A stretch of 64,000 nucleotides of DNA. It comes from Desmodus rotundus (lineage: Eukaryota > Chordata > Mammalia > Chiroptera > Phyllostomidae). A model generated the notes under the pieces. That model worked only from the letters and a program-made list of their open reading frames with translations. It was not told where the DNA came from and searched no databases. This document shows, piece after piece, positions 22,231 to 33,600 of this stretch. The stretch's first letter is position 1. Each line of letters starts with the position of its first letter. The position numbers and the translations under genes are program-made. The DNA is taken from contig NC_071398.1 in NCBI RefSeq assembly GCF_022682495.2, positions 96,933,705-96,997,704 of the forward strand, in the 5' to 3' direction.

Positions 22231-22984
22231 TTTTTGGAAGCAATCAGATGTAGCTGTTTACCCTTTTCCTGCAGTAGAAATTTTAAATTTGCTTAGGAGT
22301 TATGACTTAAGGGATGGTGGTTGGAATGACTGGATTTAATGTGGTTTTTTAAGACCACTTTTTTCTCTATTGTGTTTAGCTTTAAACTCTTCTCTATGAG
22401 GGGCTTTTGCTGTGGCCAGAAATGAAATCTGGGTATAGAAACGGACAGAGTTGATATCTTAAAGGACACGGGGTATCTGGTGGAGCCTCAGATTTTCCAG
22501 ACATATGTTCCCCTGCCCCCTTTCTTTTCTCTCTCAAAGGCATAACTTTGTCTTTGGACATCACTTGCCTCCTGTAAATCAAATCCATCTTACTAATGAA
22601 CAAAATGAAGAAGAAAAAGTTCTCCTGGATTTTTTGCTCCATGTTGGAACTTGGTTCCCTTTAGAGTTGTTCTGACTTGTTCAGAGGTAACTGTCATTTC
22701 TTTACTGTTCGTGTATCAGCTTAATATAGTCCCTTTTGCTGAAGCTCCAGCCCAGTTTCATTCCGCTCTCCAATCCATCTGGCTCCTGGTGTGAGCACAC
22801 ACTTCCCCATTCCTCACTCCCAGCCTCCCTGCGGTCCTTTGGGGAGGCACGTGGCACTTCTTATCTTACTCGTTCTCCTTTTCCTTTGTTGGGTGCCTAT
22901 AGAGGCCAAGAAAGGCTTGCACTTGGTTTTTCATTGAATGCCGTTTCCATGAGAAGTAGTTTGGAAAAGCACTTATGTAGGAAT
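22231..22984. other. Single-copy non-coding DNA
   Basis: No gene. The 207-aa + frame that opens at 22736 runs through the MIR and hAT elements that follow, so it is a chance frame. Confidence 0.5.
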
Positions 22985-23430
22985 CTGAAGAACTGGATTA
23001 TGCCTCTAGCCTTGCCATTCACCAGCAAGAAATCACTGACCTTTTCCAAGTCTCAACTTTCTCATCTGCAACTTGGGAGTCACACCTGCCTTGTCTACCT
23101 CAAAGCTTTGTTACAAGGATCAAATGAGATAGGAGCTCCAACCTGCGCCCGTGGGCCCCATGCAGCCCGGGATGGCTGTGAATGCAGCCCAACACAAAAT
23201 CGTAAATTTACTGAAAACATTGTGAGATTTCTTTTGAGATTATGTGTCACAATGTATTTAATGTGTGGCCCAAGACAACTTTTCTTCTTCCAGTGTGGCC
23301 CAGAGATGCCAAAAGGCTGGACACCCCAAGGCCAAGGGCCTCCTAAGTTACATCTGTAAAGAGCCCAGCATGGTGTTTGATTCATGGTAAACACTATATA
23401 GGTATTAGATACAATATTAATATTTTTATT
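22985..23430 (+). repeat. MIR SINE split by a hAT element
   Basis: The left part (22985-23131) reads 'ctggattatgcctctagccttgccattcac', 'actgaccttttccaagtctcaactttctcatctgcaa' and 'ggatcaaatgagat'. The right part resumes at about 23347 with 'catctgtaaagagcccagcatggtgtttgattcatggtaaacactata' and ends in ATTATTATT. Joined, these are the consecutive blocks of one full-length MIR. Confidence 0.7.
23132..23330 (-). mobile_element. Non-autonomous hAT (MER-type) inside the MIR
   Basis: 'ctccaacctgcgcccgtgggccccatgcagcccggga', 'gaatgcagcccaacacaaaatcgtaaattta', 'tttaatgtgtggcccaagacaactttt' and 'cagtgtggcccagagatgccaaaaggctggacacccc' are the consecutive blocks of a mammalian hAT element. In its usual orientation it begins '(ggg)gtgtccaatcttttggc', so this copy is reversed. 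An 8-bp duplication could not be confirmed. Confidence 0.65.
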
Positions 23431-23941
23431 ATTATTCAAATTTCAAAGCACCAAACAAATAAGTAATCACTGACTTACACATTTTTGGTGGTTGTATTAT
23501 ACCATCTCATAATTAGTAACATTTTTAAAAAATACTTTTTATTGTATAAATCTATTAAGGTATTTAAACCCAGACTTCAGGAAATGCATTTTCCAGGTAA
23601 AGGGAAGGATGGCCTCAGAAATCCTCGGCTGAAGAGCCGCTGGGCTGTTTGAGATGCCCGTTGCCTGAGCTCACCAGACCTTCGTAGAGCAGCAGCTGTG
23701 GGCAGGTATGGACCTGGGCAGGCACAGACCTGGGCCAGGCTCCAGGTCAAGGTATCAGCGGCACCTCCTGCTTTAGTGCAAATACCAAAAATCATCCTGA
23801 CCTGTTGGATGCCAATAAGACCGAGTCAGGAGAAGGCCGTTCTTGAGACCTTGGCTTTGGCTTCGGGATGACCGGCAAAGGCTAACCCATCACAGTCATG
23901 CCCAGTCCCAGGCGGCGTTGAAAGTCATCAGCATTCATCCT
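23431..23941. other. Single-copy non-coding DNA
   Basis: No gene. 23700-23740 has two short similar words ('gacctgggcaggcacagacctgggccaggc'). Confidence 0.45.
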
Positions 23942-24330
23942 TGGGGCCTCTATTGCTCTGCCCAGGTGGCCATAATGAAGTACCGCTTCCTGGGGGCTGA
24001 AACAGCAACAGCGTACTTTCTCACAGTTTCAGAGGCTAGAAATCCAACATCAAAGTTCAGCAGGTCTGGTTTCTCCTGGGGCTCCCTCCTTGACTCACAG
24101 GCGGCTGCCTTCCCATAGGTCCCTCCTCTGTGCACACCCCTGGGGTGCTTCTGCGGGTCCAAATGTCCTCTTCTTACCCCCGCACCGCTCATGTTGGCTC
24201 AGCCTCCACTTTACTGTCCTCGTCTTCATGCGATCGCCTCTTTAAAGGTCCTGTCTCCAAAGACAGCCACACTCTGAGGTCGTGGGGGTTCGGGCTTCAA
24301 CATAGAGTCTGAAGAGAGACACAGTCTACC
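23942..24330 (-). mobile_element. ERVL-MaLR solo LTR, antisense
   Basis: The + strand reads the reverse complement of an MST/MLT1-type LTR: 'ggccataatgaagtacc', 'ttctcacagtttcagaggctagaaatccaacatcaa', 'gcctctttaaaggtcctgtctccaaagacagccacactctgagg' and 'gggcttcaacatagagt'. No internal retroviral sequence accompanies it. It is an old solo LTR common to placental mammals; the 5-bp duplication is not readable. Confidence 0.75.
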
Positions 24331-24649
24331 TTATAGCAGGGTCTTCCCTTCTGTTACTTCTCCCAGCAGTTCCTTGCTTTCCACCCGGGTCCATGTAGTT
24401 CAATGTATGTTCTTTCCTAAAAGGTTGCCAGTGCTCATGGCCTCCGACTATTTCTTTAGAAGCCGTAGATTATGCACAAACGTGCAAACACTGTGGCATC
24501 TATACAGTGACCTGAAAATGCTACATTTGTATGATTTCTATGATCCTCAGTCTGGCAGTACTGAGGACTACACTGCTCCTTGGACTAACCCAAGACCAAA
24601 AATTTGGTCCCTGTGAATATTCGGGAGATCTACTCATCATTCAGCGAGC
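24331..24649. other. Short single-copy stretch
   Basis: Nothing recognised. It may hold more of the hAT remnant that follows but is too diverged to tell. Confidence 0.35.
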
Positions 24650-25065
24650 CAGTGTTTCCCAAATGGCCCGTGCGTGAGATTGCAAAATCAAGCATGGGTC
24701 AAAGATCCACCCAAAATGCAAATGAGACAGAAGAATGGCTTTTTCTGTTACAGACCGTGAAAGTTAATCAGTAATGACTTCAGACCCACGTTGTGTAGAA
24801 CCTTTAAGAAATGACTGCTTGTTGAGCAAGAATGACTGGCTTCACAAGTATCTGAAAAGGTTATTAAAATACTCAATCCTTTTCCAACTACAAACCTGTC
24901 CAAACCTGAATTTTCTTCACATCCTTCAACTAAACGACGTATTACCACAGGCTGAACGCAGAGGCCACTGTGGTCATCCATTTGATTTCTCGCAGGCCAA
25001 CCATTAAAGAGATTTGCAGAACTGCAAAACCACGTCACTCTTCTAATTTTGAAGACAGGTTGATA
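24650..25065 (+). pseudogene. hAT (Charlie/ZBED-like) transposase C-terminal fossil
   Basis: The + frame at 24774-25007 reads 'SKNDWLHKYLKRLLKYSILF' and then 'LQTCPNLNFLHILQLNDVL'. This follows the hAT C-terminal dimerisation region, in which a helix ending 'KALKYLLPFPTTYLCEAGFS' precedes a Lys/Arg-rich part. It continues out of frame as 'ttaaagagatttgcagaactgcaaaaccacgtcactctt', the family's C-terminal end. The 77-aa frame has lost the CEAGFS-type motif and is interrupted on both sides. It is a dead transposon remnant, not a domesticated gene. Confidence 0.6.
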
Positions 25066-27250
25066 CATAGGGCTTGTGGAGGAGGACGCCTCTGTGAAGA
25101 CTCTGAGGAAGTCTGTAACTAGGGAGAACCGGGCAGCTGCTGAGGCTATGAACTAAGAAAGATCACGCAGGAGAGCAGCAGGTGTGCAGGGAATGGAGGA
25201 GAAGGTGGACATAAACAAACTGGGTTTTCAATGGGCTGGGTTTCAGGTGCCTGCAAGTCACGCAAGCAGCGATGCCCAAGAAAGGGACAGAAATTTGACT
25301 CTGTGGAAGTGGAAACAAGTCCAGAAAAACAGAAATGAGTGACCTTGGGTGTTCAGGCTGCCGTTTCGGGGACTCCGTGGTGGTCCTCAGTCTTGTTTCA
25401 GCATTACAGCATGTGTTAAACTTTTGAGCGCAAATACTACACTTTTTGTATCAGTTTATGCAAAATAGCTATGGTCCTAGAGGAGGCAGTATTGCTAAAA
25501 ACAATAAAACAGAAAAACATATACCACTTTTAAGTTTCAAAATACATTCACAAAGGCCAGTATATTGTGACGTTTCCTCAACGTGGCTCAGTTGTGCAAA
25601 AGGAAGGCAGCGCGTGTGGTCCTTGTCAAACATGCCGCAGCCCTGTGAACAGAACCTTCTTCGTGACAATAAAGCCTCTGCATGCGGGAGGATGTAAACA
25701 CTTTACGCTCCCACTGTAAGAGAGGGCCACACTCTGCTCTGGGGAGAGATCGAAGGGAGAAGGATACAAATGCCCACATCAGGTGAGTGGAGAAATAGTA
25801 AGTTTATAAGCATTCAAAATTTAGGGCACAACCCCCCAGTTCAAATGGTGCCTTTTTGAAGTGCCTCATGTCAAACTTATTTATTTTTACTAAATATGTA
25901 TTTAGTCAAAAATTTAAAATCTTGCTACAAAGCATTTTATTTTAAAAAATACCAAAGGTCTTTACAACCATTTCTATGCATCCAGCTTATAGTGATGGAA
26001 CTCAGGACTCAAATTGGCAAAAAGCCTTGTAAACTCCACGTACTGTGTAAATGACCAGCTTAGTAACCAAACTCGTATCAGAATTTCCCTGTTACACCAC
26101 ACAGCCTTGGAACTGAGAAATTACATTCATTTTATTCTGGTAGCAACCCATCTAGAACATTATTATTTCATAAAATACTGGGACTAAACATTTTTAACGC
26201 ATATGAATTTAAAAAAAAAAGAACACCATGTGACCAAAGCAAACTTCACAGACGACAGAGCAGAAATACAGATAAACAAGTGATGAATCCTACAAGAAAT
26301 AACACAAGAGTCGACTTCACCAGGAAAGCTGCTTGTTCACCATCATCATCGCAAATCTCAAAAACAGACTCATGGAGCGTCAAACGCGGGAGGAACGTCT
26401 GGGATCCGATGCCTTATAAACGACTTGCTGCTGCTGCTAAAATGTTGTTCCCTAGGAACCTGCCTGGGCCGTTCAGCCACCAAACACCGTTCCCGGACCC
26501 GGACTTGTCAGCACGGTGTTGATGCTTCGGTTTCTCTGACCAGCTGAGCCTGGGCGCATCCATGACATGCAACGCTGAGTCTCAGCGGATGCAGCACCTG
26601 AGGGCTCGCGAGCCATCCGAACGCGGGGTCCAGAGAGAGCCAGCTGGCGGTGGCTCTCCCTTTGGAGCACACAGGTCCCTCTGTCCCACAGCAGCAGTTA
26701 GCATATCGGACCAGAGATTCAAGGGGCCCTCCAGCTCATTCTTTGTCCCCAACACAATATTTAATCATGGCCCAAAACTAAGCAGAATTTTAAATTACAA
26801 GTCTATCTTCCTGTTTTGCAATTTTTAACAATCAGTTCTCCTCAGTGGGGCTCAGGTTATATGGCTGGTGTGTCTATTCAGGCGTGTTTTGTTTTATGCA
26901 ACAGATAGTTTCAAAAACTAGAGAAAAGGGTGAGTCACATTCTTATAATTCTATTAATACTTTCTCCAATGACAAACATCATCATTTTGGATTAAATTCC
27001 TTTAACTTTACATTTCTCTGACTCTCCATCACTAGAGAAGGTCAGCCTTCTCTCAAAGAGGAAATTGGCTATAGTTCACCACAAGACCACACCAGCTAAA
27101 AGAAATTGGTAGATTAGTCCTCTGTAAAGCGAAAAGTTTATAATGTTAATAATGATAATCTTCTTAGAGCTGGGGTGTTTTCATATACATATTTCTTATA
27201 TCCCTTTGCTATTTTGAAGAATTTCAGGTTATTTCATTCAACCTTTAATA
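25066..27250. other. Non-coding DNA, no gene
   Basis: About 2.2 kb with short AT-rich patches (25850-25950, 26200-26220) and no recognised repeat or coding content. Frames of 60-88 aa are at chance level. Confidence 0.5.
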
Positions 27251-27399
27251 AAATGTCCCAGCCACTGTGCTAAGTCATAGGGATGCAAAATTTAAAGCAT
27301 GTTTTTTCCACTCAAGAACACCACATTTTAGTAGAAGGAAACACATTTATAAACTAATAAAGTATGAAATAGGCTATGTAAATAGAAATAGAATACTGG
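27251..27399 (-). repeat. Possible L2 3' end, antisense
   Basis: 'gccactgtgctaagtcatagggatgcaaaat' and 'ccactcaagaacaccacattttagtagaaggaaaca' resemble the reverse-complement L2 3' region (tgtgctaggc...ggggatac...ctcaaggagctcac). Weak. Confidence 0.35.
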
Positions 27400-28871
27400 A
27401 AAGAGTGATTAATGAATTCCTCAAAAGACACAATCTACCAAAACTCACAGGAAGAGAAATAGATAATGTATAAAGGACACATGGACAACACCAAAGCAGG
27501 GTAGGATTGAGGGTGGGAGGTGGGGATGGCTGGGGTGGGGGTAAGTGGTAGGGGGAAATGGAGACAACTGTACTTGAACAAAAATAAAGAAATGTAAAAT
27601 AAACAAAAAAATAAAAGAAAAGAAAATAAGAGGAATAGATAATCTGAATAGGTTTATATCTGTTAAATAAATTGAAACAAATATTAATAACATTCCAAAA
27701 AATTTTAAAGCACTAGGTCTAGATTGTTTCACTGGGTGAATTCTACCAAAGAGTTAAGGAAGAATTGATGCCAGTTCTATACAATCTCTTGCAAAAAACA
27801 GAAGCAGAGGGAACAGTTTCTAACTCATTCCATGAGTACAGCAATACTCTGAAATCAAAACCAGACCAAACCAGAACAAGAAAGGGAAACTAAAAACCAG
27901 TATCATACAAATACAAAAATCCCCAACAAAATATATTAACAAATCAAACAATTTGTAAAAAGAATTATACACCATGACCAAATGGGATTTTTTCCAGGTA
28001 TGCAAGGTTGGTTCAACACTCAAAAATCAATTAATGTAATCCCTTATAGAACAGGTTAAAGCAGAAAAAAATCATATGATTATGGCAATAGATGCAGAAA
28101 GTACATTTGACAAAAATCCAACACCCATGTTAAAAAGTCTCAGCAACTAGAAATAAAGAGAACTTCAACTTGATAATAAACATCTACAAAAAATCTAGAG
28201 CTAACTTAGTGATGGAAAACTACATGTCTTCTCCTAACAACCAGGACCAGGCCAAAAAAAAAGTCCCTTCTCATAATTTCCTATTCAATATGAGGCTAGA
28301 AGTCCTAGCTAATGCAATAAAACAAGAAAAGAAAATAAAGGGTATTCAGATTAGAAAGGAAGAAACAAAACCATTTTTTGTTTGTAGGTAACATAATTGC
28401 CTATGTAGAAAATACCAAAGAACTGAGCTACTAAGTCAACAAATTGTGGAACTAATAAGTGATTAGAGCAAAGTTATAAGACACAAGGTTAATATACAAA
28501 AGCCAACTGCCTTACTCTACACCAGCAATGAATAGCTGGAGTGTGAAATTAAAAACGCACCACCATTTAAATTAACACACAAAAAGAGAGAGAAATACTT
28601 AGCTACAAATCTAACAAAACATGTGTAAGATCTACATGAGAAAAACTATGAAACCCTGGTGAAATAAATTAAAGATCTAAATAAATGAAAAGATATCCCA
28701 GGTTCACAGATTGGAAAACTCAGTATTATTAAGATGCCAATTCTTTCCACCTTGATCTGTACATTCGATGCAATCCTGACCAAAATGCCATTAAGTTACT
28801 TTGTGGATATTAACAAAGTGATTCTAAAATTTATATGTAAAAGCAAAAGACACAGAATACCCAACATAGAA
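27400..28871 (+). mobile_element. LINE-1 ORF2 fragment, interrupted by a younger L1 end
   Basis: It is collinear with the L1 ORF2 reverse-transcriptase coding region: FLKRHNLPKLTGREIDN is encoded at about 27415-27467, then 'ctaggtctagattgtttcactgggtgaattctaccaaa', 'ttctatacaatctcttgcaaaa', 'catgaccaaatgggatttttt', 'gcaaggttggttcaacactc', 'atgcagaaagtacatttgacaaaa', 'gaggctagaagtcctagctaatgcaataa' and 'gatgccaattctttccacc'. Stops and frameshifts are frequent, so no protein could be made. The younger insertion at 27468-27627 splits it. It is cut off at 28871, where Tigger sequence begins. Confidence 0.85.
27468..27627 (+). mobile_element. Young 5'-truncated LINE-1 3' end nested in older L1
   Basis: A G-rich 3' UTR ('gggtgggaggtggggatgg...gtggtagggggaaatgg') ends in 'gacaactgtacttgaacaaaaataaa' and an A-rich tail. 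It is flanked by AAGAGAAATAGATAAT (27452-27467) and AAGAGGAATAGATAAT (27628-27643), a 16-bp target duplication with one mismatch. The host L1 reads continuously across the site once the insert and one duplicate are ignored. Confidence 0.85.
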
Positions 28872-29215
28872 AAGCATTTTCCCCTTATTCACAAGAGATA
28901 CATTCAAGACCCCCAGGGGATGCCTGAAACCACAGACAGTCCTGAACCTTAGAGATACTACATTTTCTTCCTGTACATACATACCTACAATAAAGCGTAC
29001 TTTATAAATGAGGCATAGGAAGAGATTAACAACAATCACTATTGACAAAATGGAACAATTATAACGATATACTGTCATAAAACTTATGTGAATGTGCACT
29101 CCCAAAATACCCTACTGGACTGAATTCACCGTTTCACCTGAAGGGAGCACTTTGTGGCTTCTCTTTGGCGTATCCAAATTGTCTGCATCACTTGTGCTTT
29201 GGGGCCACTAATGAG
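28872..29215 (-). mobile_element. Tigger-type (TcMar/pogo) DNA transposon, antisense, truncated
   Basis: 'ccccttattcacaagagatacattcaagacccccaggggatgcctgaaaccacagacag' is the end of a Tigger family also present at 43385-43845. It continues with 'atacatacctacaataaagcgtactttataaatgaggca'. At 29180-29212 the + strand carries the reverse complement of the transposase start (MAPK... codons; 'catcacttgtgctttggggcca'). The middle of the transposase and the opposite end are missing. Confidence 0.75.
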
Positions 29216-29560
29216 AGGTTCAGAAGTGGATTCTTTCAGAGTTTTAACTCTCGGGGAGAGCGAGGAATGCGCTCGAGTACACAGAGATGGTAAACAGCGA
29301 CAGCCAAGCCAGGTTTTCCAGCGTGACTCAGTTTGCTACTCATTGGGTAAGGGACCGTTCAGGCCAAAAGGAGAAGAAACAGGACTCTAAAGTGCATGCA
29401 AATTCCCACATTTACATCAAATTATAAAAGGAGTTCTGCAGAAGAGTCAGGAGGCACGATGGAGAGCACCCCCACTTCTGAGACGAGAAGCTGGTTTCTG
29501 CCCCTGGGAGGCAGTGCGGCAATCCCGGCAGCCGTCTGCAGGGTCACGGGTCCCCTCTGC
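29216..29560. other. Single-copy non-coding DNA
   Basis: No gene seen; short overlapping frames only. Confidence 0.45.
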
Positions 29561-29738
29561 AATCTACGGATTGAGTGGTTTTAGGCAAGTCACACTGTGG
29601 CTCACTTTCCTCATTCTGACCTGAGGACACTAGTTTGTGCCTCAAGAGGTCATCATGAGTTAATTTACATACAGTTTTTACACCAGTGCTTAGCAGCGCT
29701 AGGTGCTAGGAAAGTGTGAGCTGTTGGCATTATTACTA
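29561..29738 (+). repeat. MIR SINE, first of three in tandem
   Basis: 'gattgagtggttttaggcaagtcacactgtggctcactttcctcattctgacctgaggac' is followed by 'taatttacatacag' and 'accagtgcttagcagcgctaggtgctagg', then 'attattactag'. This is the MIR order from core to 3' end. Confidence 0.65.
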
Positions 29739-29931
29739 GTGTCGATTACTAGTTATGACCTTAAACAAGTCCTTCACCTCTCTGAGCCTCAGTCTGGTCA
29801 ACACAGATACATAAACCACCTGGCTGGAGTAGTTGTGAGAGTTAGTGGCAGTTGCGAAGTGCTCCGAACAACGTCATATCAATGTCAAACAGGACTGGTA
29901 GCTGCTATTATAAATTTTATACTATAATGAG
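29739..29931 (+). repeat. MIR SINE, second of three in tandem
   Basis: 'ttatgaccttaaacaagtccttcacctctctgagcctcagtctggtcaacacagatacataaaccacc', then 'gtagttgtgagagttagtggca' and 'agtgctccgaac', ending 'ggtagctgctattataaa'. Full central and 3' MIR order, same strand as its neighbours. Confidence 0.7.
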
Positions 29932-30062
29932 GCATACTGGTGACCTTGGACTTCTTCCTAGCTCTGGTAGCCAAGAGCCATTTCGCCTTCCTGGTCTTCT
30001 TGGTTTCCTTACTTGTGCAATGAGGGTACTCTCAGGACTGCTAAGAGGGACAAACGGATGGA
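29932..30062 (+). repeat. MIR SINE, third of three in tandem
   Basis: 'tggtgaccttggacttcttcc' through 'ggtttccttacttgtgcaatgagggtactctcaggactgctaagagggacaaacggatgg' is the MIR core with a longer divergent insert after the tRNA-like part. Confidence 0.55.
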
Positions 30063-30470
30063 TTTGTGGCGTGCATCAATGCATAAGGCAAAGCAACACG
30101 ATCTGGGGAAAGAAACTGAATTTGCCTATTTAATCACCTATTACACATATATTTTATGCTATCTGAATCAAGGTCAAGGTGATTGAAAGCAAGAGTATTT
30201 CCCCAAACCTACAAATACGTGTGAGACATGAGGACCAAGAATCGTGCCTGGTGGGAGGAAATGGGAAGAGGGAAGAGCAGCAGACAGCCAGCGGAAGAGA
30301 AAACTTACTATCACATGAGCTCTCTCCTGTGGGGAGAAGAGAAAATATAGGAAGGCAGAGGACATGGCCTCCCGACATTTCTGATAAAAGATGCCAACTA
30401 TGTGTGAGAGACAAGAAGATGGAGGAGAGCCTTAAGGTGGACAAGCTCCAAGAGCCACGTCACCTGGCAG
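30063..30470. other. Single-copy non-coding DNA
   Basis: No gene. The 149-aa + frame at 30179-30628 continues into L2-like DNA and has no domain. Confidence 0.45.
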
Positions 30471-30650
30471 GTATGCGCCTACAGTCACTTATTAAGGGCC
30501 CCCAAGGACCGAATCAAGCACTGGGGACAAACCAAAAGGAGAATAAGGCCACTGATCTGTTCTCGGGGACTTACAGTCTCATTGGAGGGACGGGATCTGA
30601 AGTCAGGAAAAGTACGGTACAATTTTAAAGAGTAAAGGGTGCACCATGTC
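30471..30650 (-). repeat. L2 LINE, antisense 3' fragment
   Basis: 'aagcactggggacaaaccaaaaggagaataaggccactgatctgttctcggggacttacagtctcattggaggga' follows reverse-complement L2 ('ggggatacagcagtgaacaaaacagac...ctcatggagcttacattctagtgggg'). Confidence 0.55.
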
Positions 30651-33600
30651 TGGAAACTGCTAGAGAGGGGAGAGGAAGGAGGGATTCCAGCAGCAGCTCA
30701 GGGCATCTTCATTAGAGCCACAGTTAATTTTTTTAAAGACCTGATACAAATATGTCATCAGGCTAACATTTTATTTAAACAGGTAGTATTTTATCCTCTA
30801 CTCATGTATATATAGTTAAAATACTTAATAGTGCAAATCAATTTAAAAATAAGAACGAGGAGAGAAGAATGAACATCCCATGGCCGGTTCCTAGTGTAAG
30901 TGGAATGAGAGGTGGAGGAGGAGGAGACGGCAGGCCAGGAAGACGGGTAGGATTCTGACATACACAGAGGAAGAAGAGGAGATCTGTTCAAACCCTTGAC
31001 TGGACCGTAGAAACCACAGTGACATAAAATTGTTAGGTCCCTCTGGGGAGGACATCTGGCACCCAGAGGAGAGGCAGAGATGGGCAGGATGTGAAGAGAT
31101 GACACCTCACAGAGGTTTGCTCTCACCACGAAGGTGACATAATGCAGGAGGCGTAGCTCCTCGTTTAGAGAAGATGACCTGGACGGTAATGTCTCCAGAG
31201 CTTAGGGACATCAACCCTGCAGAACTAGGGCTTCATACTGGTGGTCTGGGAAGGGGCCTCCAGGCTGGAGGACTCATGGAAATCTCTCTGTGAACGTGTG
31301 CGACAGTCTGAAGTGAAGCTCAAGGTTGGCAGAGGCTGCCCCAAACCTCTTATCGGCCACCGATTCTGATTCCTTCGGCCTAGCTGACCATCACTACATG
31401 GCAGACTGTCCCTCGGCGGGCACAAGGTCGCAACATCTGCATCAAAACAGGCAGATGCCTGGGTGCTGGCCCTTTCAGGAATGGCTGGAACTTCACTCTG
31501 ACCCTAAACCATCTTCAAAACAGCGGTGGCATTGTCTTTCTACATTATTCCCCAGAAAAACAGAAGGAAGTATGCTCATTTTATCTGCATGTGATTCTAC
31601 CCTAAGGGGGTCAACAGAAGAGAAACTGTTATTTCATCACAGCAGAGTTTAAAAAAAAAAAAAAAGCCCGACACAAGGTCAAAACCAGAGTGCACACTCC
31701 CAAAGCCCTGCCCAGTTCTCTGGGCCACGCCGTCTTCCTGGTTTCCATCGCTGCGGTTCTTGGGCTCTGTAACCGACATGTAAACTAACTCCTGCACTCT
31801 GCACTTTGAGGTAAATCTGGTCATAAGCAAAAACAACTTCAGAAGTCTGAAGTCTCTACTCCCTTTCAAGCCCCTGAGCACCCCAATGATGTCTTGTCAC
31901 CCCCCAAACTCTGGAATGTCTTCCCAGAAAGTGAGTTAAAATGGCACTTCTGCTTATTCCTGTTTTTTATTATAATTACACATTAACAACTGTTGGTTTC
32001 CTCGTCTCCCACTTTGGGTTTTTTTTTTTTTTTTTTTGGTCCTTTTACTTCACAAATTATTGAGCTTTATTAAGCAGGGCTGAGTATAAAACAATGTAAA
32101 ATTCAAGAACCGCTGATAATAAGACCACTTAGAATTAAAGCGATTTTTATTTGAAGTTGGGCCAAATTCCTCAGACAAAAAAATCAAAATGTGGCTTCTG
32201 AGCTACTTCTACCAATCTATGATGACAGTGCCACTAATTCGTATACCCTTCCCCATTGTTTCTATTTCTAATTTGAAAACCAGCTATAAAATCAACTGAG
32301 TAAACATGATTAACTTATTTAGTAGTCTTTTCTATGTAGCTATGAAGCGGTGTTTGCAATATATTTACAATAGAACCTCACAAAGTGGCTAAACAATGAC
32401 AATATTCTGGAGGTATGGCTCCCGAAGGCGCAGGCACATCAGAAATCTCCTGCTGGGGCCAGCGGCCATACAGCTCTGAGTGTGGAGTGACCTTACCTCC
32501 TTCCCTCAGTGACCCGGGGAATTTGGCTCTAACTTGGCCTTGTCTCTGCCAAGCACATAGAATTAGGTGCAGACCTGCTCCAAACGCTCTCCACCCACAA
32601 GGGTCTCCCATAGGAGCCCACAGTTTGACTTCGATGTCAAAAGGCTGCTTTCCAAAGCGTTTCACTCCCCTTGTGCCGCTGCTCGCCTTTCCTCTCTCCC
32701 GTTCCAAGTTCCAACTTTACTTCCCGGGGAGAGAACAAATGTAAACAGGAAACCCAAAGTCAACAGTCTCAATGCATATTTGTCATCTTTTAATTTCAGG
32801 TATTCGCGGACTGAAGGGGACTTGGGATCCGGAGCTCCTTTCAGTGTCTTTCGGGTGGTGCCTGTCCACCCGAGCCCTGGAGGCCGAAAGCAAACCTGCT
32901 GATGGGCGGGGCACAGGGAGCTGCTGATTCTGTGCTGAGTGACAGGGCTCTCCAGCCTCCTTGCCCTGCCCTCCTGGGTCTTTCTTTACCACCAGTACTT
33001 CGTCCCGGATGCTCAGCATGCTCTTGCTATCCTGACCCTCAGCTGTTAGGAGGCCTCCCTCAGGCTTTCCTATCTCAGGAATAAGTTCACGACAAGGTGT
33101 AGAGCGTGTGAAGGAAAGAACGTGGGGTGGCAGGCAGACCAACGGGGACGGGGCCGGGGGAGGGAGGTTCTGGTCTCGGGTATACGACCCATTCACAGAG
33201 AGTGACTCGGGAGGGTCACTAACCCTCTCAGACCTGGATTCTGAGTGACCGGGAGACACAGGACAGCAGGGAGAAGACACGGTCCAAGTCCAGAGCCCAG
33301 CCAGGTTCAAGGGCTCAGTCAATTCTGCAACCTTTCTCCCCCTCCTAGGGCCGGAGGGACAGCTCCCAAAGGGTTGTCTTTTCAAGCAGACAATATGAAG
33401 ACAGCAAAGTCCCACTGGGAACAATGACTTCCTAAACGAGGGACCAAGGCCCTCAGCACCTAGCCTGGGAGGTGCTCCGGGGGCCGCCGTGCTCTCCGGG
33501 CGGATCCTGCTGCCTCACACGGTGAGGAGGGCGGGGGTTAGAAGCCAGAATGAACCTGTCCAAATTTCTCAACTTCTAAACAAAATGAATTCGAAATCCC

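Noticed and set aside
22736..23359. 207-aa plus-strand open frame
   Set aside because: It runs through a MIR and the hAT element inserted in it, so it cannot be a conserved coding exon.
32783..33424. 213-aa minus-strand open frame, the longest in the window
   Set aside because: Pro/Ser-rich composition, no recognisable domain, no convincing splice or promoter context, and overlapping frames on the other strand. GC-rich DNA opens frames by chance.
32895..33540. CpG island
   Set aside because: GC content is raised but CG dinucleotides are sparse and scattered; it does not look like an island promoter.
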